In this document: in pieces, positions 1 to 10,129 of the stretch
Position numbering within the stretch: the stretch's first letter is position 1
How the letters are laid out: the number at the start of each line of letters is the position of its first letter
Assembly (NCBI GenBank): GCA_002633025.1
Contig: NMRB01000563.1
Location: forward strand, 170,169-234,168
Reading direction: 5' to 3'
DNA length: 64,000 nucleotides
Source of the DNA: Notospermus geniculatus
Taxonomy: Eukaryota; Nemertea; Pilidiophora; Heteronemertea; Lineidae
The notes under the pieces: generated by a model
Database searches by the model: none
Told to the model about the DNA's origin: nothing
The model's input: the letters and a program-made list of their open reading frames with translations, nothing else
Made by a program: the position numbers and the translations under genes

Positions 1-406
1 GCTCGAACCCGGCGCCCCAGATTCATAGCCGGACGCTCTACCGATGCGCCAGCCGGCCAAGTCATGATAGTGGCTGCTCAATAAATGTTTATAAATATAT
101 CCCAGCTACTCAACATATTTTTATGATGATAGAAAATGACGTCACAAATCAGAATAATCTTACAAAAATCGCATTTTACAACAACCACAGAGCAAGTCCC
201 CAGCAAATCTGTCAGTATATCGCTACATAATGTATCCATCTACGTTCACAGCCACTAAAAACGTGAACCAACCGTCCGGTACATTCCATCTGAACATTAG
301 GTGCATATTTCCTATGAGTCCAGTTCTATTGACTGACCCGTGACAAGTCTTTGGCTAGCTTCGCTGTTGACCGCTACGCGGCGCATTGGGCCCTTGCGTC
401 AAGTGA
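1..406 (-). repeat. tRNA-related interspersed repeat, copy 1
   Basis: The minus strand of 1-55 reads like a tRNA gene with an A box (TGGCGCATCGGTAGAGC) and a B box (GGGTTCGAGC). The adjoining sequence through about 406 is repeated at 52620-53022 with small changes (both end TTGGGCCCTTGCGTC). No intact tRNA fold was confirmed. Confidence 0.75.
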
Positions 407-530
407 AATTGTGTGCGCTCATGGTGCAACAGGCGGCATCTGCCCCGGGATCTGCCCGCAGGGAATCGTAAACTCGAGTCAGGTCAACTGAATGGATTCG
501 TGACCTTTTGGATTCACTTCTCAATTTCAG

Positions 531-668
531 GTCCTCGTGGTATGCTTGGTGCACGTGGTGACCCAGGACTGCCTCCTCCTGGTCCAATTAGGGCAGGGGA
601 GAAAGGCGAGCGTGGTGCCTTTGGTGTGGATGGTCAAAAGGGGGCACAGGGATTTGCCGGCTTGTCAG
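531..668 (+). CDS. Collagen IV Gly-X-Y exon
   Basis: An exon between TTTCAG and GTACGT, phase 1 to phase 1. It codes [10 protein letters not shown] and on to QGFAGLSG. The glycine spacing is five residues twice near [11 protein letters not shown], which are normal imperfections of collagen IV helices. Confidence 0.9.
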
Positions 669-3600
669 GTACGTATGATGACAGCCTCCCCATGTATCAC
701 ACTGAGGATCCCTGAAAATGTGATACAGCCACTTACAAGCAGCCTGAACTAAGTCAGTGAAAGTGTGGGCAGATGACATCTTCTATAAAGTGTGGGCAGA
801 TGACATCTTCTATAAAATGTGGGCAGATGACATTCTTCTATAAAGTGTGGGCAGATGACATATTTTCACATCAAGTTGGCGACAGTCTGAATTTTTTCCA
901 AAATGGTTGTTTGTGTCCTTCTCAGGTCAGCCAGGTCGAAAGGGAGAACGTGGTGAAGCTGGAGAAGGAGGTGAAGAAGGTCGTTCTGGAGAATCCGGCC
1001 GCAAGGGTGAACCGGGACCAGATGGCTACCGGGGAATAGAAGGACGCAGCGGCCTGCAGGGTCCAAAGGGTTTTGATGGTGAACCTGGTTTTCCTGGGCC
1101 AAAGAGGGGCTCGGCTGGGTTTTATTTCACAAGGTAAGTCGTGGGTCACCCACCTTGATAATGAAGGTCAATAAAAAAATGCCCACGTAGGTCCTAGTGG
1201 TTAGTAGTTAGTTTTTACTGCAGAAGCAGCATCAGTGGACCCAATTAAAATGTATAATTCTCTTCACTCACTCGGGGCTAGTCCATACGACCATAATCAA
1301 TGTAATTTTGCTATCAGTAGTGAATATTGGGTCATATGAATAAAGGCTAGCAAATGCTTTTACTTCAGATTTATACAGCATTGCCTAGTGCATTTGTGTT
1401 TCAAAATTCAAGTAAAAGCATTTACAAGTCTTTATTCATATGATCCATTGTCTGCCAAAGTATAGTTACTCAGTTAAGTCATGAAATTCATGACGGATGT
1501 TGCATTTGAGGAAAGTGTTAATGGCCTTGGTGAACCCGCACATTTCAATAGCTGAAATATACTACGTAACAGGTAAACAGTACAGATCAATGCACAGGCA
1601 ATCTGACAGCCTTTGTTGATCATTCAGTGACATCCGACGGGTTTTCGTATACCGCACACCAATGACAATTTTATTACTTGCTTTCTGGTTGATTTGCAAG
1701 GTGTTTTATGTGATAAGAGGAGACAACATTAACTTGATGTCTATTGATTTCAGACATAGCCAGACAGTCGAAGTTCCGTACTGTCCAGTTGGGACCACCA
1801 AGATGTGGGATGGCTACTCGCTACTTTTCGTCCAGGGTAACGAACGAGCCCATGGACAGGACTTAGGTAAGCTGTTAAACCTTTCCACCTTGCTTTCTCC
1901 GCATGGCCTGTCATGTGCATTGAAGAGTGCGATTACTATGTGGATGGGTGACCGGCGCACGTATACTGTAAACCGTGAAATTTTCGCGGTCATGAGCCGA
2001 AACGCGAACTTAAACAGCGCGAAAATACAAATCCTTATGCATTCTCCATTGAATTATGAAGGTAAACGCGGAAATTAGTCTTCGCAGTTTTCAAAAATGA
2101 TAAATTCGCCAACTGGGCTTAGACCACCGGGCTTAGACGATTACCTACATAACACTTGCGTCAAATTCTGTTTCCAGGTACCCCTGGCTCCTGCCTACGA
2201 CGATTCAGCACAATGCCCTTCATGTTCTGCAATCTCAACAATGTATGCAATGTCGCCAATAGGAACGACTACAGCTACTGGCTCTCGACGCCTGAACCAA
2301 TGACGCAGATGATGAATCCTATCCAGGGGGAGCCACTGAAAAGATTTATCAGCAGATGCAGTGTCTGCGAATCAACTGCTCAGGTTTGATTTTCACGTTA
2401 ATTTCTAGGCCTACACTTTGGCCCATGTTCTAGAAGCCTCCTTCACTCTAAGCTTTCGTATTCTGTCCTGTAAACAATTGCTAAAGGTAAACCTTAGAGT
2501 TAAGGAAGCTTATAGAATACAGGCCTTTGTGTCAGTCTGGGAAACGTCCTTTAAAGAGATACTGTGTTGAATTCTGAAAGTACTTACGTCCTCCGACCTT
2601 TGTGTAGTGTAAAATGTAGGCCTACTATGCTCTATCAGAATAATTGGAGCTCTGCAGGCAGTTGTTCATATTTCAGTGTCCGGCTAGCGTTTTGAGTTGG
2701 CATCCTGCGTTAGCCGCTCGTCAGAGTATGAATCGAGCCTTAAGGCCCGTTTCGACTTCAGCAAATTCCGCCGTGGTTTGCGGCAAGTGGTGCGGTTTTC
2801 ACAGGATTTTGGATAGTCCTTGAATGATTTAACAATACATGGACTGTTGATTATCCCAATGCCTGTGAAAACCCAATGCCTGTGAAAACCCTCCGCTCGC
2901 CGCAAGCCGAGGTGAAATCCAGTGGAAACGAGCCTTTAGTCGGACTGCATGGAGCTGTCGTTCCCAAAATCCGCATTGATGAACTGGAATTCCAATAGAC
3001 AGTTCTCAAATTGACGTAAACGACAAAGATCTGTGCGCACTTCTGCCAAAATCTCAACCACAACCTCTGTCTGAAACTGAATGACCCCACGACGGTGACG
3101 GCGAAGACTTTGTGTCAGACTCGACCATTGCTGAATCATGGATGGCGTCACGTCAGCCGGTTTCAGATCGAGGTTCTGGTTGATATTTCAACAGAAGTGC
3201 GCAGATCTGCAAATTCGAGAATCGTCTATTTGATGTTCTTGGCATTTGATCATAATGCAGTCTGTATATAATGTCTCCCTCAGGTGATATCTGTCCATAG
3301 CCAAACAATGATGGTCCCGGACTGTCCAAAAGGTTGGACTGGAATGTGGATAGGCTACACATTCATCATGGTAAGTCCCACTAGATAATTACAATGATGC
3401 AATTCTCATATTAATGTGTGTCTCTCTCTCGGACTATCCAGGTTATGGCTGTTCACAGTCAGACTATGGTAATCCCAACATGTCCGACAGGCTGGCGAGG
3501 CCTCTGGATCGGTTATAGCTGGGTGATGGTAAGACGTTAACATTAGCATTGTGAATGATGCTATAAATTTATAATAGCTACGAATGCTTACTTCTTTTGG

Positions 3601-5984
3601 CACTGTTCGCAGATCAAGCTGTATAGTAGTTCTGATACCTAAAATAAAAAATATTGCAAAACTGCCGCACCTGGTAGTATCGGGAAATCCTGTTTTCCTG
3701 AATGTTGCTGCCGTCGGCAGTCCAAAATACAGAATAAAAATGAGCCTGGCGCACCAGGTGATTTATGTGCAACAGTGAAAGTGTTAAAATACTTCGCATG
3801 CTCCAGCTTCTGTTTATTGCTTAGACTGATTCCCATCTTTGCTGCTCCGCCACTTCCAAAGCGCTGCTCTCCATTCCACAACTGTTATGGAATGGAATGG
3901 ACAGAGGCGCTACAGCAGTGGAGCAGCAAAGATGGGAACCGATCTATTTAGAGCTGTACTTAGACGTTTTTCTTATGCTAGCAGTATGCAACTGATATAC
4001 TGTAAAGCAAGATAATTTCGCGGCTGGAAATTTTCGCGAATCAAGAATTATAGACATATTCACGGCAGGATACTTTCGCGAGCCTCTGCCATTTTTAAAG
4101 TTTTTTTTTCACGGACCGTATTTATCACTTGCGTGTATTTATATTCACGACAGGAAATTTTCGCGACTCATACACTCTCGCGAAATTCGCGAAAATTTCC
4201 GGCACACGAAATTCTCCTGCTTTACAGTAGTGCAGTCTGTTGTTTCCTAACTGCTTTTATTCAACTAAAAGCGCTGCTCCACTTGAGAGCTTTCTCGTTG
4301 GCTCTCTCTTCTCTATGGGCAGCTCAACAATGAGCTGTCTTTTGTTTCATTGGTCTCAGTATAAGCCATATGGGAACCAATAATGTTGCATTGCCCATTG
4401 AGAGCATAATGTTGCATTGCCCATTGAGAGCATAATGTTGCATTTACCCCTTGAGAGCATAATGGTGAATTGCCCATTGCGAGCATAATGTTGCATTGCC
4501 CATTGAGAGCATTGCCCATTGAGAGCATAATGGATCACTGCCCATTGCCCATTGAGAGCATAATGTTGCTTTGCCCATTGAGAGCATAATGGATCATTGC
4601 CCATTGCCCATTGAGAGCATAATGGTGCATTGCCCATTGAGAGCATAATGGCGCATTTGCCCCTTGAGAGCATAATGGTGAATTGCCCATTGCGAGCATA
4701 ATGTTGCATTGCCCATTGAGAGCATAACCCATTGAGANTACAATTGTCCAAACTGGCCAGATTTTAACTGCTTATTCAGATCCAGTAGCAGGTAGCCTGC
4801 TACTTTTGGACACTTGAACTGAGGGACCAACATATGATAGAAAAATCATGGGTCAGTGAATAAGGACCTGGGCCGTATGCATAAAACATCTGAAGTGTAA
4901 AATTTGGAACAATAGTTTAAGGGAAATTTTACACTTAAGATGTTTTGTGGGGCCGTATGCACAAAACATCTTAAGTGTAATATTTCCCCCTAAACTATTG
5001 TTCCAAACAAAAGATAAGGGAAATTTTACACTTAAGATGTTTTATTTTCCTTACACTTAAGTAGTTTTATGAATATGGGCCCTGGTTATACAGTACAGAA
5101 TACGCAGTGTTGTGACATGACTGCAAAAAAATTATCTGTCTTTTCTATTTCAATTTGACCTTCTTTTCGCCTCAACTTTGACTTATTCATAAACAAACTT
5201 AAGTCAAAGTGTGATACTTATCATTTTGTGTTGAACAAAGGATAAGTGTCACACTTAGACTTAAATATAGTTTTATGAATATGATTCCTGGGTCCATATT
5301 CATAAACAAACTTAAGTCAAAGTGTGATACTTATCTTTTGTGTTGAACAAAGGATAAGTGTCACACTTAGACTTAAGTAGTTTTATGAATATGGGCCCTG
5401 GAGCTCTAACCACTGGACTGAATCGGGATATCTTGGTGTCTTCTTTCTTCTAAAAAGATTTGCCATCCATTGCTTGAGGAGTTAAGGGCTCTGGGTCCAT
5501 ATTCATAAACAAACTTAAGTCAAAGTGTGATACTTATCTTTTGTGTTGAACAAAGGATAAGTGTCACACTTAGACTTAAGTAGTTTTATGAATATGGGCC
5601 CTGGATCATGACAGTATGCTTGTGTGCATTTTTTGGCCACCCTGTACAGCTTTTTCTTTAAAACTCATAGGATGTTTCGTTTCATTTCCACAGCATACGG
5701 GAGCGGGAGCTGAATCTACAGGACAGTCACTCCAGTCCCCTGGCAGCTGCCTAGAAGACTTCCGCCCGTCGCCGTTCATCGAATGCCACGGACACGGAAC
5801 ATGCAACTATTACGCAACAACGTACAGCTTCTGGTTGGCCACAATAGACAGATATTCACAGTTTAAACGGCCGCAGCCAGAGACGCTCAAAGCTGGTAGT
5901 TTGACGCAGCGAATCAGTAGATGTCAAGTGTGTATGCGGAATAGTAGTCAACCAGCTTTCGAGTTTGCAAGTGCGAAACACTAG
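531..5984 (+). CDS. Type IV collagen alpha chain, C-terminal part (triple-helix end plus NC1 domain); 5' end outside window
   Basis: Basement-membrane network collagen; its C-terminal NC1 domain drives trimer choice and end-to-end hexamer assembly outside the cell. Exons read directly with GT-AG borders and matching phases: 531-668, 926-1133, 1754-1866, 2178-2383, 3284-3370 and/or 3442-3528, 5694-5984 (stop TAG 5982-5984). The first two exons code Gly-X-Y repeats, with short interruptions around [13 protein letters not shown]1 starts near FYFTR/HSQT and carries two C4 halves. Each half has six Cys when one cassette is used (YCP, SCL, FCN, VCN, RCS, VCE; then xCP, SCL, ECH, TCN, RCQ, VCM), as in the family. 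Odd points: a tandem duplicated exon, and a tail of about 15 residues after the CQVCMRN motif where vertebrate chains stop sooner. Upstream exons lie left of the window. Which alpha class it is cannot be decided here. Confidence 0.95.
761..865. repeat. 27-bp minisatellite in collagen intron, about four units
   Basis: Units of the form AGTGTGGGCAGATGACATCT plus TCTATAA repeat about four times with few changes, inside the 257-bp intron 669-925. Confidence 0.9.
926..1133 (+). CDS. Collagen IV last Gly-X-Y exon and NC1 junction
   Basis: Acceptor CTCAG, donor GTAAGT, phase 1 to 2. About twenty Gly-X-Y triplets end in [13 protein letters not shown]. The split Arg codon joins to HSQT in the next exon, the standard collagen helix to NC1 boundary. 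Confidence 0.93.
1329..1446. mobile_element. Fold-back MITE, ATATGAATAAAG family, copy 1
   Basis: Ends GTCATATGAATAAAG and CTTTATTCATATGA are inverted repeats, and TAGCAAATGCTTTTACTT pairs with AAGTAAAAGCATTTACA. Related copies lie at 8419-8542 and 44449-44560. Confidence 0.8.
1494..1642. mobile_element. GGATGTCGCATT family element, copy 1
   Basis: Starts GGATGTTGCATTTGAGG and ends CAGTGACATCCGACGGG. The same 150-bp unit occurs at 32814-32972 and 62823-62983. Confidence 0.8.
1754..1866 (+). CDS. Collagen IV NC1 exon, start of first C4 half
   Basis: Codes [34 protein letters not shown]. The [17 protein letters not shown] block is a collagen IV signature. Phase 2 to 1, donor GTAAGC. Confidence 0.96.
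2178..2383 (+). CDS. Collagen IV NC1 exon, rest of first C4 half
   Basis: Codes [35 protein letters not shown] and [13 protein letters not shown], with five conserved Cys. The Met-rich TPEPMTQMM segment sits where the family has the Met of the sulfilimine cross-link. The donor GTTTGA is weak but phase 0 matches both downstream cassettes. Confidence 0.95.
2741..2938. mobile_element. TAAGGCC fold-back MITE, copy 1
   Basis: Termini TAAGGCCCGTTTCGACTT and AGTGGAAACGAGCCTTTA are inverted; the internal GGTTTTCACAGG pairs with CCTGTGAAAACC. It contains a local duplication AATGCCTGTGAAAACCC. A second copy lies at 15491-15668. Confidence 0.8.
2975..3247. repeat. Inverted repeat just upstream of collagen cassette A
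   Basis: The left arm (about 2978-3085, with GATCTGTGCGCACTTCTG) is the imperfect reverse complement of the right arm (about 3160-3247, with CAGAAGTGCGCAGATC). It ends about 37 bp before the cassette A acceptor. Confidence 0.75.
3284..3370 (+). CDS. Collagen IV NC1 cassette A (29 codons, tandem duplicate exon)
   Basis: AG acceptor at 3282-3283, donor GTAAGT at 3371. It codes [18 protein letters not shown], then [11 protein letters not shown]. It is the start of the second C4 half, phase 0 at both ends. It matches cassette B at 18 of 29 residues by direct comparison. Neither copy has a stop or a lost Cys, so both look functional. Confidence 0.93.
3442..3528 (+). CDS. Collagen IV NC1 cassette B (29 codons, tandem duplicate exon)
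   Basis: Acceptor CCAG ending 3441, donor GTAAGA at 3529. It codes [18 protein letters not shown], then [11 protein letters not shown], slightly closer than cassette A to the form usual in the family ([14 protein letters not shown]). Phase 0 at both ends. It lies 71 nt after cassette A. Confidence 0.94.
3828..3943. repeat. Fold-back element
   Basis: TTCCCATCTTTGCTGCTCC pairs with GGAGCAGCAAAGATGGGAA; pairing continues inward through the CATTCCA/TGGAATG centre. Confidence 0.85.
4000..4227. mobile_element. TA-flanked MITE, CTGTAAAGC ends
   Basis: Ends CTGTAAAGCAAGATAATTTC and GAAATTCTCCTGCTTTACAG are inverted and flanked by TA on both sides. The interior is rich in TTTCGCGA-type motifs. A TA target suggests a Tc1/mariner-type mobiliser (inference). 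Confidence 0.75.
4313..4740. repeat. 26-bp minisatellite with core TTGCCCATTGAGAGC
   Basis: About 14 units of ATAATGTTGCATTGCCCATT plus GAGAGC, some with internal duplication. The same core occurs in arrays at 18890-19225 and 30040-30400. Confidence 0.93.
4869..5083. mobile_element. Compound fold-back element, GGGCCGTATGCATAAA ends
   Basis: Two overlapping fold-backs share TTACACTTAAGATGTTTT and its complement. It begins GGGCCGTATGCATAAAAC and ends TTTTATGAATATGGGCCC. Confidence 0.75.
5291..5401. mobile_element. GGTCCATATTCATAAAC fold-back MITE, copy 1
   Basis: A 110-bp hairpin-like unit from GGGTCCATATTCATAAAC to TTTTATGAATATGGGCCC. It is almost identical to 5493-5603. Related, diverged units are at 5175-5285 and 31690-31925. 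Confidence 0.85.
5493..5603. mobile_element. GGTCCATATTCATAAAC fold-back MITE, copy 2
   Basis: A near-identical copy of the unit 202 bp upstream, same orientation, so either a recent insertion or a local duplication. Confidence 0.85.
5694..5984 (+). CDS. Collagen IV NC1 last exon and C terminus
   Basis: Acceptor CACAG. Codes [60 protein letters not shown] and [13 protein letters not shown], ending FEFASAKH and TAG. FKRPQP lies at the site of the cross-linking lysine of NC1. Confidence 0.96.
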   Translation, partial: HTGAGAESTGQSLQSPGSCLEDFRPSPFIECHGHGTCNYYATTYSFWLATIDRYSQFKRPQPETLKAGSLTQRISRCQVCMRNSSQPAFEFASAKH

Positions 5985-6211
5985 GTGCGTTGTTCGTTGG
6001 TTTGATGCAAAACCTGGATTGACTTTTGGATTGAATTCGTTGCGACATCTGGATTTTGGTGGAAGCGAACGTTCTGATTTATTTGTGCTGGAAGTGACAA
6101 TACGTATACGATTATGGTGTCGCCCATAAAATAGGAATTAAATGTGGGCTGAAACTGGCTTTAGGCGTATTTTAGGATGTTTTGTTTGGATTGCTGATCT
6201 TTGGTGCTATA

Positions 6212-6217
6212 AATAAA
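6212..6217 (+). promoter_or_regulatory. Candidate polyadenylation signal of the collagen gene
   Basis: AATAAA lies 228 bp after the collagen stop codon. The cleavage site is not visible. Confidence 0.45.
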
Positions 6218-6324
6218 ATACTCATCCATATTCTTTTGGACACGAATTGATTGATGCAGGCGCGAATATTATGGCCAGTATTTTCACCGATGCCACTATA
6301 TAACCCTACGGAAACCAACCGAAT

Positions 6325-6415
6325 TGGCAATGGGCTGTCAGAGTGGTGTAATGGAAACATAGCGCCTGTCACCACTGAGGTCCCATGTTCAATCCTCAGT
6401 TGGACCTCCTCTTCA
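6325..6415 (+). repeat. tRNA-derived SINE head
   Basis: GAGTGGTGTAATGG (A-box like) is followed by GTTCAATCCTC (B-box like) at tRNA spacing. The acceptor stem does not pair, so it is read as a SINE, not a tRNA gene. Confidence 0.5.
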
Positions 6416-6419
6416 CGTG

Positions 6420-7080
6420 ATGGCGGAGTGACTCTCTTTAGCCGCGTTTACGCTGCCAAAAGTTACGTGAACTCGGACCGACCGAGTACGGTATGGCAAA
6501 AAAAGTGGCAGTGTGCACCTGCCAAGCGTACCGGTCCGGACCACAAGTGAACCGTACCACGACCCCGCAGAAGGCAAACTGAACTGAGTCCACTTACCAG
6601 CAGTTTGTCCTTGCGTCACTTGCGGGAAAACTCGGCATGATTCCGTGCGAGTTTCTTACCTCCACTGAATGGAGAGCGATGCTTCAGGGACATTGCGCGG
6701 TGACTCATCACTGCAGTCTAAACGGTACAAATGAAGTGGACCTGGTCCGGTCCGAGTACGGTTCACTTCAACTGGACCAAAGTGTTTGACAGTGTACACT
6801 GCTTTTGACAGTGCAGGTTTTTCTCTGGCCGCTCCGGTTTCCTCCTGCTGGGTTTTATTCACGCAATGTTATCAACATGTACAGAGCTAATAATGCCGTA
6901 TTTCGCACTTAATTCAATATAAAAAAGCAACGGATGCACATTTCCTTGTACAGAATGAGGCATTTACATACATGTATTTCGTTTTTGTCATCAACTCATT
7001 AAATCACAACAACTCAGTTAATTTGTGTGAAATGTACATCCATTGGCTTGCAACTTATTTTAAGACCTCACTGGCAGAGT
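6420..7080. other. Intergenic, no gene seen
   Basis: No coding exon is recognised. The stretch 6460-6800 has GC-richer sequence with GGTCCGG and GAGTACGGT motifs in both orientations, probably a decayed transposon. Confidence 0.5.
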
Positions 7081-7084
7081 TTGA

Positions 7085-7125
7085 CCATGGAGGTATAAAA
7101 TAAGACTTATTTTATACCTCCATGG
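7085..7125. repeat. Perfect 20-bp palindrome CCATGGAGGTATAAAATAAG
   Basis: CCATGGAGGTATAAAATAAG is followed, after one base, by its exact reverse complement. An almost identical palindrome lies at 45190-45232 and one arm at 38823-38839. Confidence 0.95.
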
Positions 7126-7218
7126 TTTGACTTAGTATTCCTTTGTGGCTGTATGTGGCAGATTGGTGGATACTTTGTTTTTTTGTGCCATTGTTTGTTT
7201 TTATTTGAAGTTGACTCT

Positions 7219-7350
7219 ATGGACTGTATTTTAGAATGCTCCTCAACGTAAAGGCATTCCTCAAGTCTGTTTTTCTGAGGAACTCCTTTATGTGAGGAAC
7301 TTACTTGAGGAACTCGTTTACATTGAGGAGCATTCTAAAATACGGGCCTA
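7219..7350. mobile_element. Fold-back MITE
   Basis: GTATTTTAGAATGCTCCTCA pairs with TGAGGAGCATTCTAAAATAC; the inner GAGGAACT and AGTTCCTC repeats also pair. Confidence 0.85.
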
Positions 7351-8242
7351 TGTGTAAATCGGATGGTTTGAGACCATTTCGATCTTGCAGATTTTGGGAA
7401 TCTATTTCAAAGTGTGCGAGGTATGTTTTCAGCATCCATTTTATATCTACAGCCAACTGTCAAACATTGCATGATTGACCACATTAATTAGTTGATGATT
7501 GATGCTAATTAACTTTGATTTCCTACTCATTATCAATCAGCAATCACTGCCAATCAATCAAATCCTTCAGTGATTAATACTCATTAAGAACTACTGGGCC
7601 ACAAGAAATCGACTCCATCCATGTCCATTTCATGTGTACAATTTGTGATGCGATTCCTGTCTGTTGCACTTCCAATAACAAACTGAAATAATAGATGGCG
7701 CAGTGAGTACAAGACCCAAATGATGCACTGGCGCCACTTTTGTAGCTGTTGACGTCGCGCCGTCAGAAAAACTGTACATTTTTCGACACATTTTTCTGGG
7801 ATTTTCCCCAAAGACTTTGCCAATATTGGCATCCTGTGGCATAAGGTAACAGCTCTTCAGTAGCCGATGCACAGGAATTACAGTTTGTTCTTTTTAGGTT
7901 TGGAAAGTGGATGATGGATAACATTTCTAAGTGGGCCCAGCTTATAATCTTTGTAAATATGTATATGAATGATAGGGAATACATAGAAGAATAGTTATCG
8001 AAGGACATTTCGTTGTGATGATGGTCTCAGTGTGCATTTTGCAAAATGCACTCGCACCATAAAATCGCTAATTTTGGGATGGATTTTATTTTGCGTTATT
8101 GTGTCTTTGCATTTTCGAAAGACTGTAACAGGGAACCGTTTAGATATTTTCATTTTCGCAGGTGAAATTTCCTCAATCATTAAACCTTTCAGAAAATAAG
8201 TGACGCAAAATTCAAACCCATGAGAAATAAATGATTTTACAT

Positions 8243-8625
8243 TGACTAAACCCTAACTTCAACATGGGCAAAGTGCCAGGCTTGTGCAACAGACACCATA
8301 AAGTGAAGACAATGATTAAACCAGAAATCACAATATTCACCAATTGACTGAGCACAACCTTGGAGTGTTTTCTATAGGCTGTTCAAGTGACCCTAACATC
8401 ATTAGGTAACTGCGACATGGGGCCATATGAATAAAGACTACCGTAGTAAATGCTTTTACTTGGATTTTTCAGTACAAATGCACTACGCTATGCTGTACAA
8501 ATCTGAAGTAAAAGCATTTGCTAGCTTTTATTCATATCACCCATGGATTATTTACCACTGACTTTTGCAGTCATTTCCAACCTTGGCACTTTGCCCATGT
8601 TGAAGTTAGAGTGAATTATACTTTA
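8243..8625. mobile_element. M1 family TIR element, copy 1, with nested MITE
   Basis: M1 is defined here by the ends TAAAGTATGATTCACCCTAA and CTTCAACATGGGCAAAGTGC, inverted at the far side. This copy has degraded tips and is split at GCGACATGG by the 8419-8542 MITE. Confidence 0.85.
8419..8542. mobile_element. ATATGAATAAAG MITE copy 2, nested in M1
   Basis: GGGCCATATGAATAAAGAC and its inverted end GCTTTTATTCATATCACCC bound a unit homologous to 1329-1446. The flanking M1 sequence resumes with GGATTATTTACCACTGAC. Confidence 0.85.
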
Positions 8626-9182
8626 ATAGATGGTCTATTGTACCGTGTGCGTAATGTATTCTTAGATCTTCATGACAAGTGGCAAGTCCTTGAAGTTGTA
8701 CTATCACATATATTTGTATTCTAGTCTTAATCAAATTACCGTACCGGTATGCAAATATCTCTGCAGATGCATGAACTGTGAACATGTAGATTATTTAAGA
8801 CTGATTATATGATCATATGACTATGCAAAATAAACTAATCTTTCATAATGTACCGGTAAATGTACCATTGCATGCATGTGATTCGCATTTTGTATGTCAC
8901 TTTATGAACTGTTGTTTTGGGGAGGGAGATATCGTCATCTTATGGTGTAAATACTACCTAGAGAACCAGTTTCATTCATCTCAAATCTACGATCAACTTG
9001 CCATAATTTACATTGCCAGTACCGGTATCTTATTAAGCATAATATTTTCGTTCGAAAAGAAACTCCATGATGACAAACCTTTTAAATTCATGAAGTAACT
9101 TCATCAGGCAAGCTCTTATCTTCATGTATGGTAGATATTGAATTTGTTACATATTAATAATATGGTACTTCGTTGAGATGAA

Positions 9183-9850
9183 ATAGGCTGATCCAACGGT
9201 CTTCTAACTTCATTTGGCTGAGTGTAATAGGCTGATCCAACAGTCTTCAGCTTCATTTGGTTGAATGAATAGGCTGATCAAACGATCTTCCAACTTCATT
9301 TGGATGAGTGTAGTCGGCTGATCCAACGGTCTTCCAACTTCATTTGGCTGAGTGTAATAGGCTGATCCAACAGTCTTCAGCTTCATCTGGCTGAGTGAAA
9401 TAGGCTGATCCAATGGTCTTCCAATTTCATTTGGCTGAGTGTAATAGGATGATCCAATGGTCTTCCAACTTCATTTGGCTGAGTGTGATAAGCTGATCCA
9501 ACAGTCTTCCGGCTTCATTTGGCTGAGTGAATAGGCTGATCCAACAACAGTCTTCCAGCTTCATTTGGCTGAGTGAAATAGACTGATCCAATGGTCTTTC
9601 CAACTTCATTTGGCTGAGTGAATAGGCTTATCCAACAACAGTCTTCCAGCTTCATTTGGCTGAGTGTAATAGGCTGATCCAACAGTCTTCCAACTTCATT
9701 TGGCTGAGTGAATAGGCTGATCCAGTGGTCTTCCAGCTTCATTTAGCTGAGTGAATAGGCTGATCCAGCGGTCTTCCAACGTCATTTGGCTGAGTGTGAT
9801 AAGCTGATCCAACAGTCTTCCGGCTTCATTTGGCAGAATGTAGGCCTAGT
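9183..9850. repeat. About 42-bp minisatellite, roughly 15 units
   Basis: Units read TAGGCTGATCCAACAGTCTT then CCAACTTCATTTGGCTGAGT. Variation is mostly CAACAG duplication, AATGG/ACAG swaps and GAATA/GTGTAATA. Open frames across it follow the repeat period and are not genes. Confidence 0.95.
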
Positions 9851-10129
9851 CATCACAAAGTTATTTGATAAAGAAAATTGATGTTTTTTTGTACAAAGAT
9901 TTGTATCATCTCAAAGTCTATGCAGGACATTTTGTGGTAAAAGAAACAAGTGTCTTTTGATAAATTAGTTGGCAATGACTTTCAGTGCAGTTAATACTAC
10001 TATTAAATGGTATTTCCAAAAATTTGTCTTGACTTGATCTTCTTGCTGAGAGACAGTTGCAATACAGCATTGTATTTGTTTCCATTTACTGTTTGATGCA
10101 GTGGATGAGACTCCAGAATATCACGACGA

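Noticed and set aside
4313-4833. Several overlapping minus-strand frames rich in CSQWAM
   Set aside because: They are translations of the 26-bp minisatellite.
9183-9850. CRISPR-like regular repeats
   Set aside because: Units are joined head to tail without unique spacers, and the genome is eukaryotic: a minisatellite.
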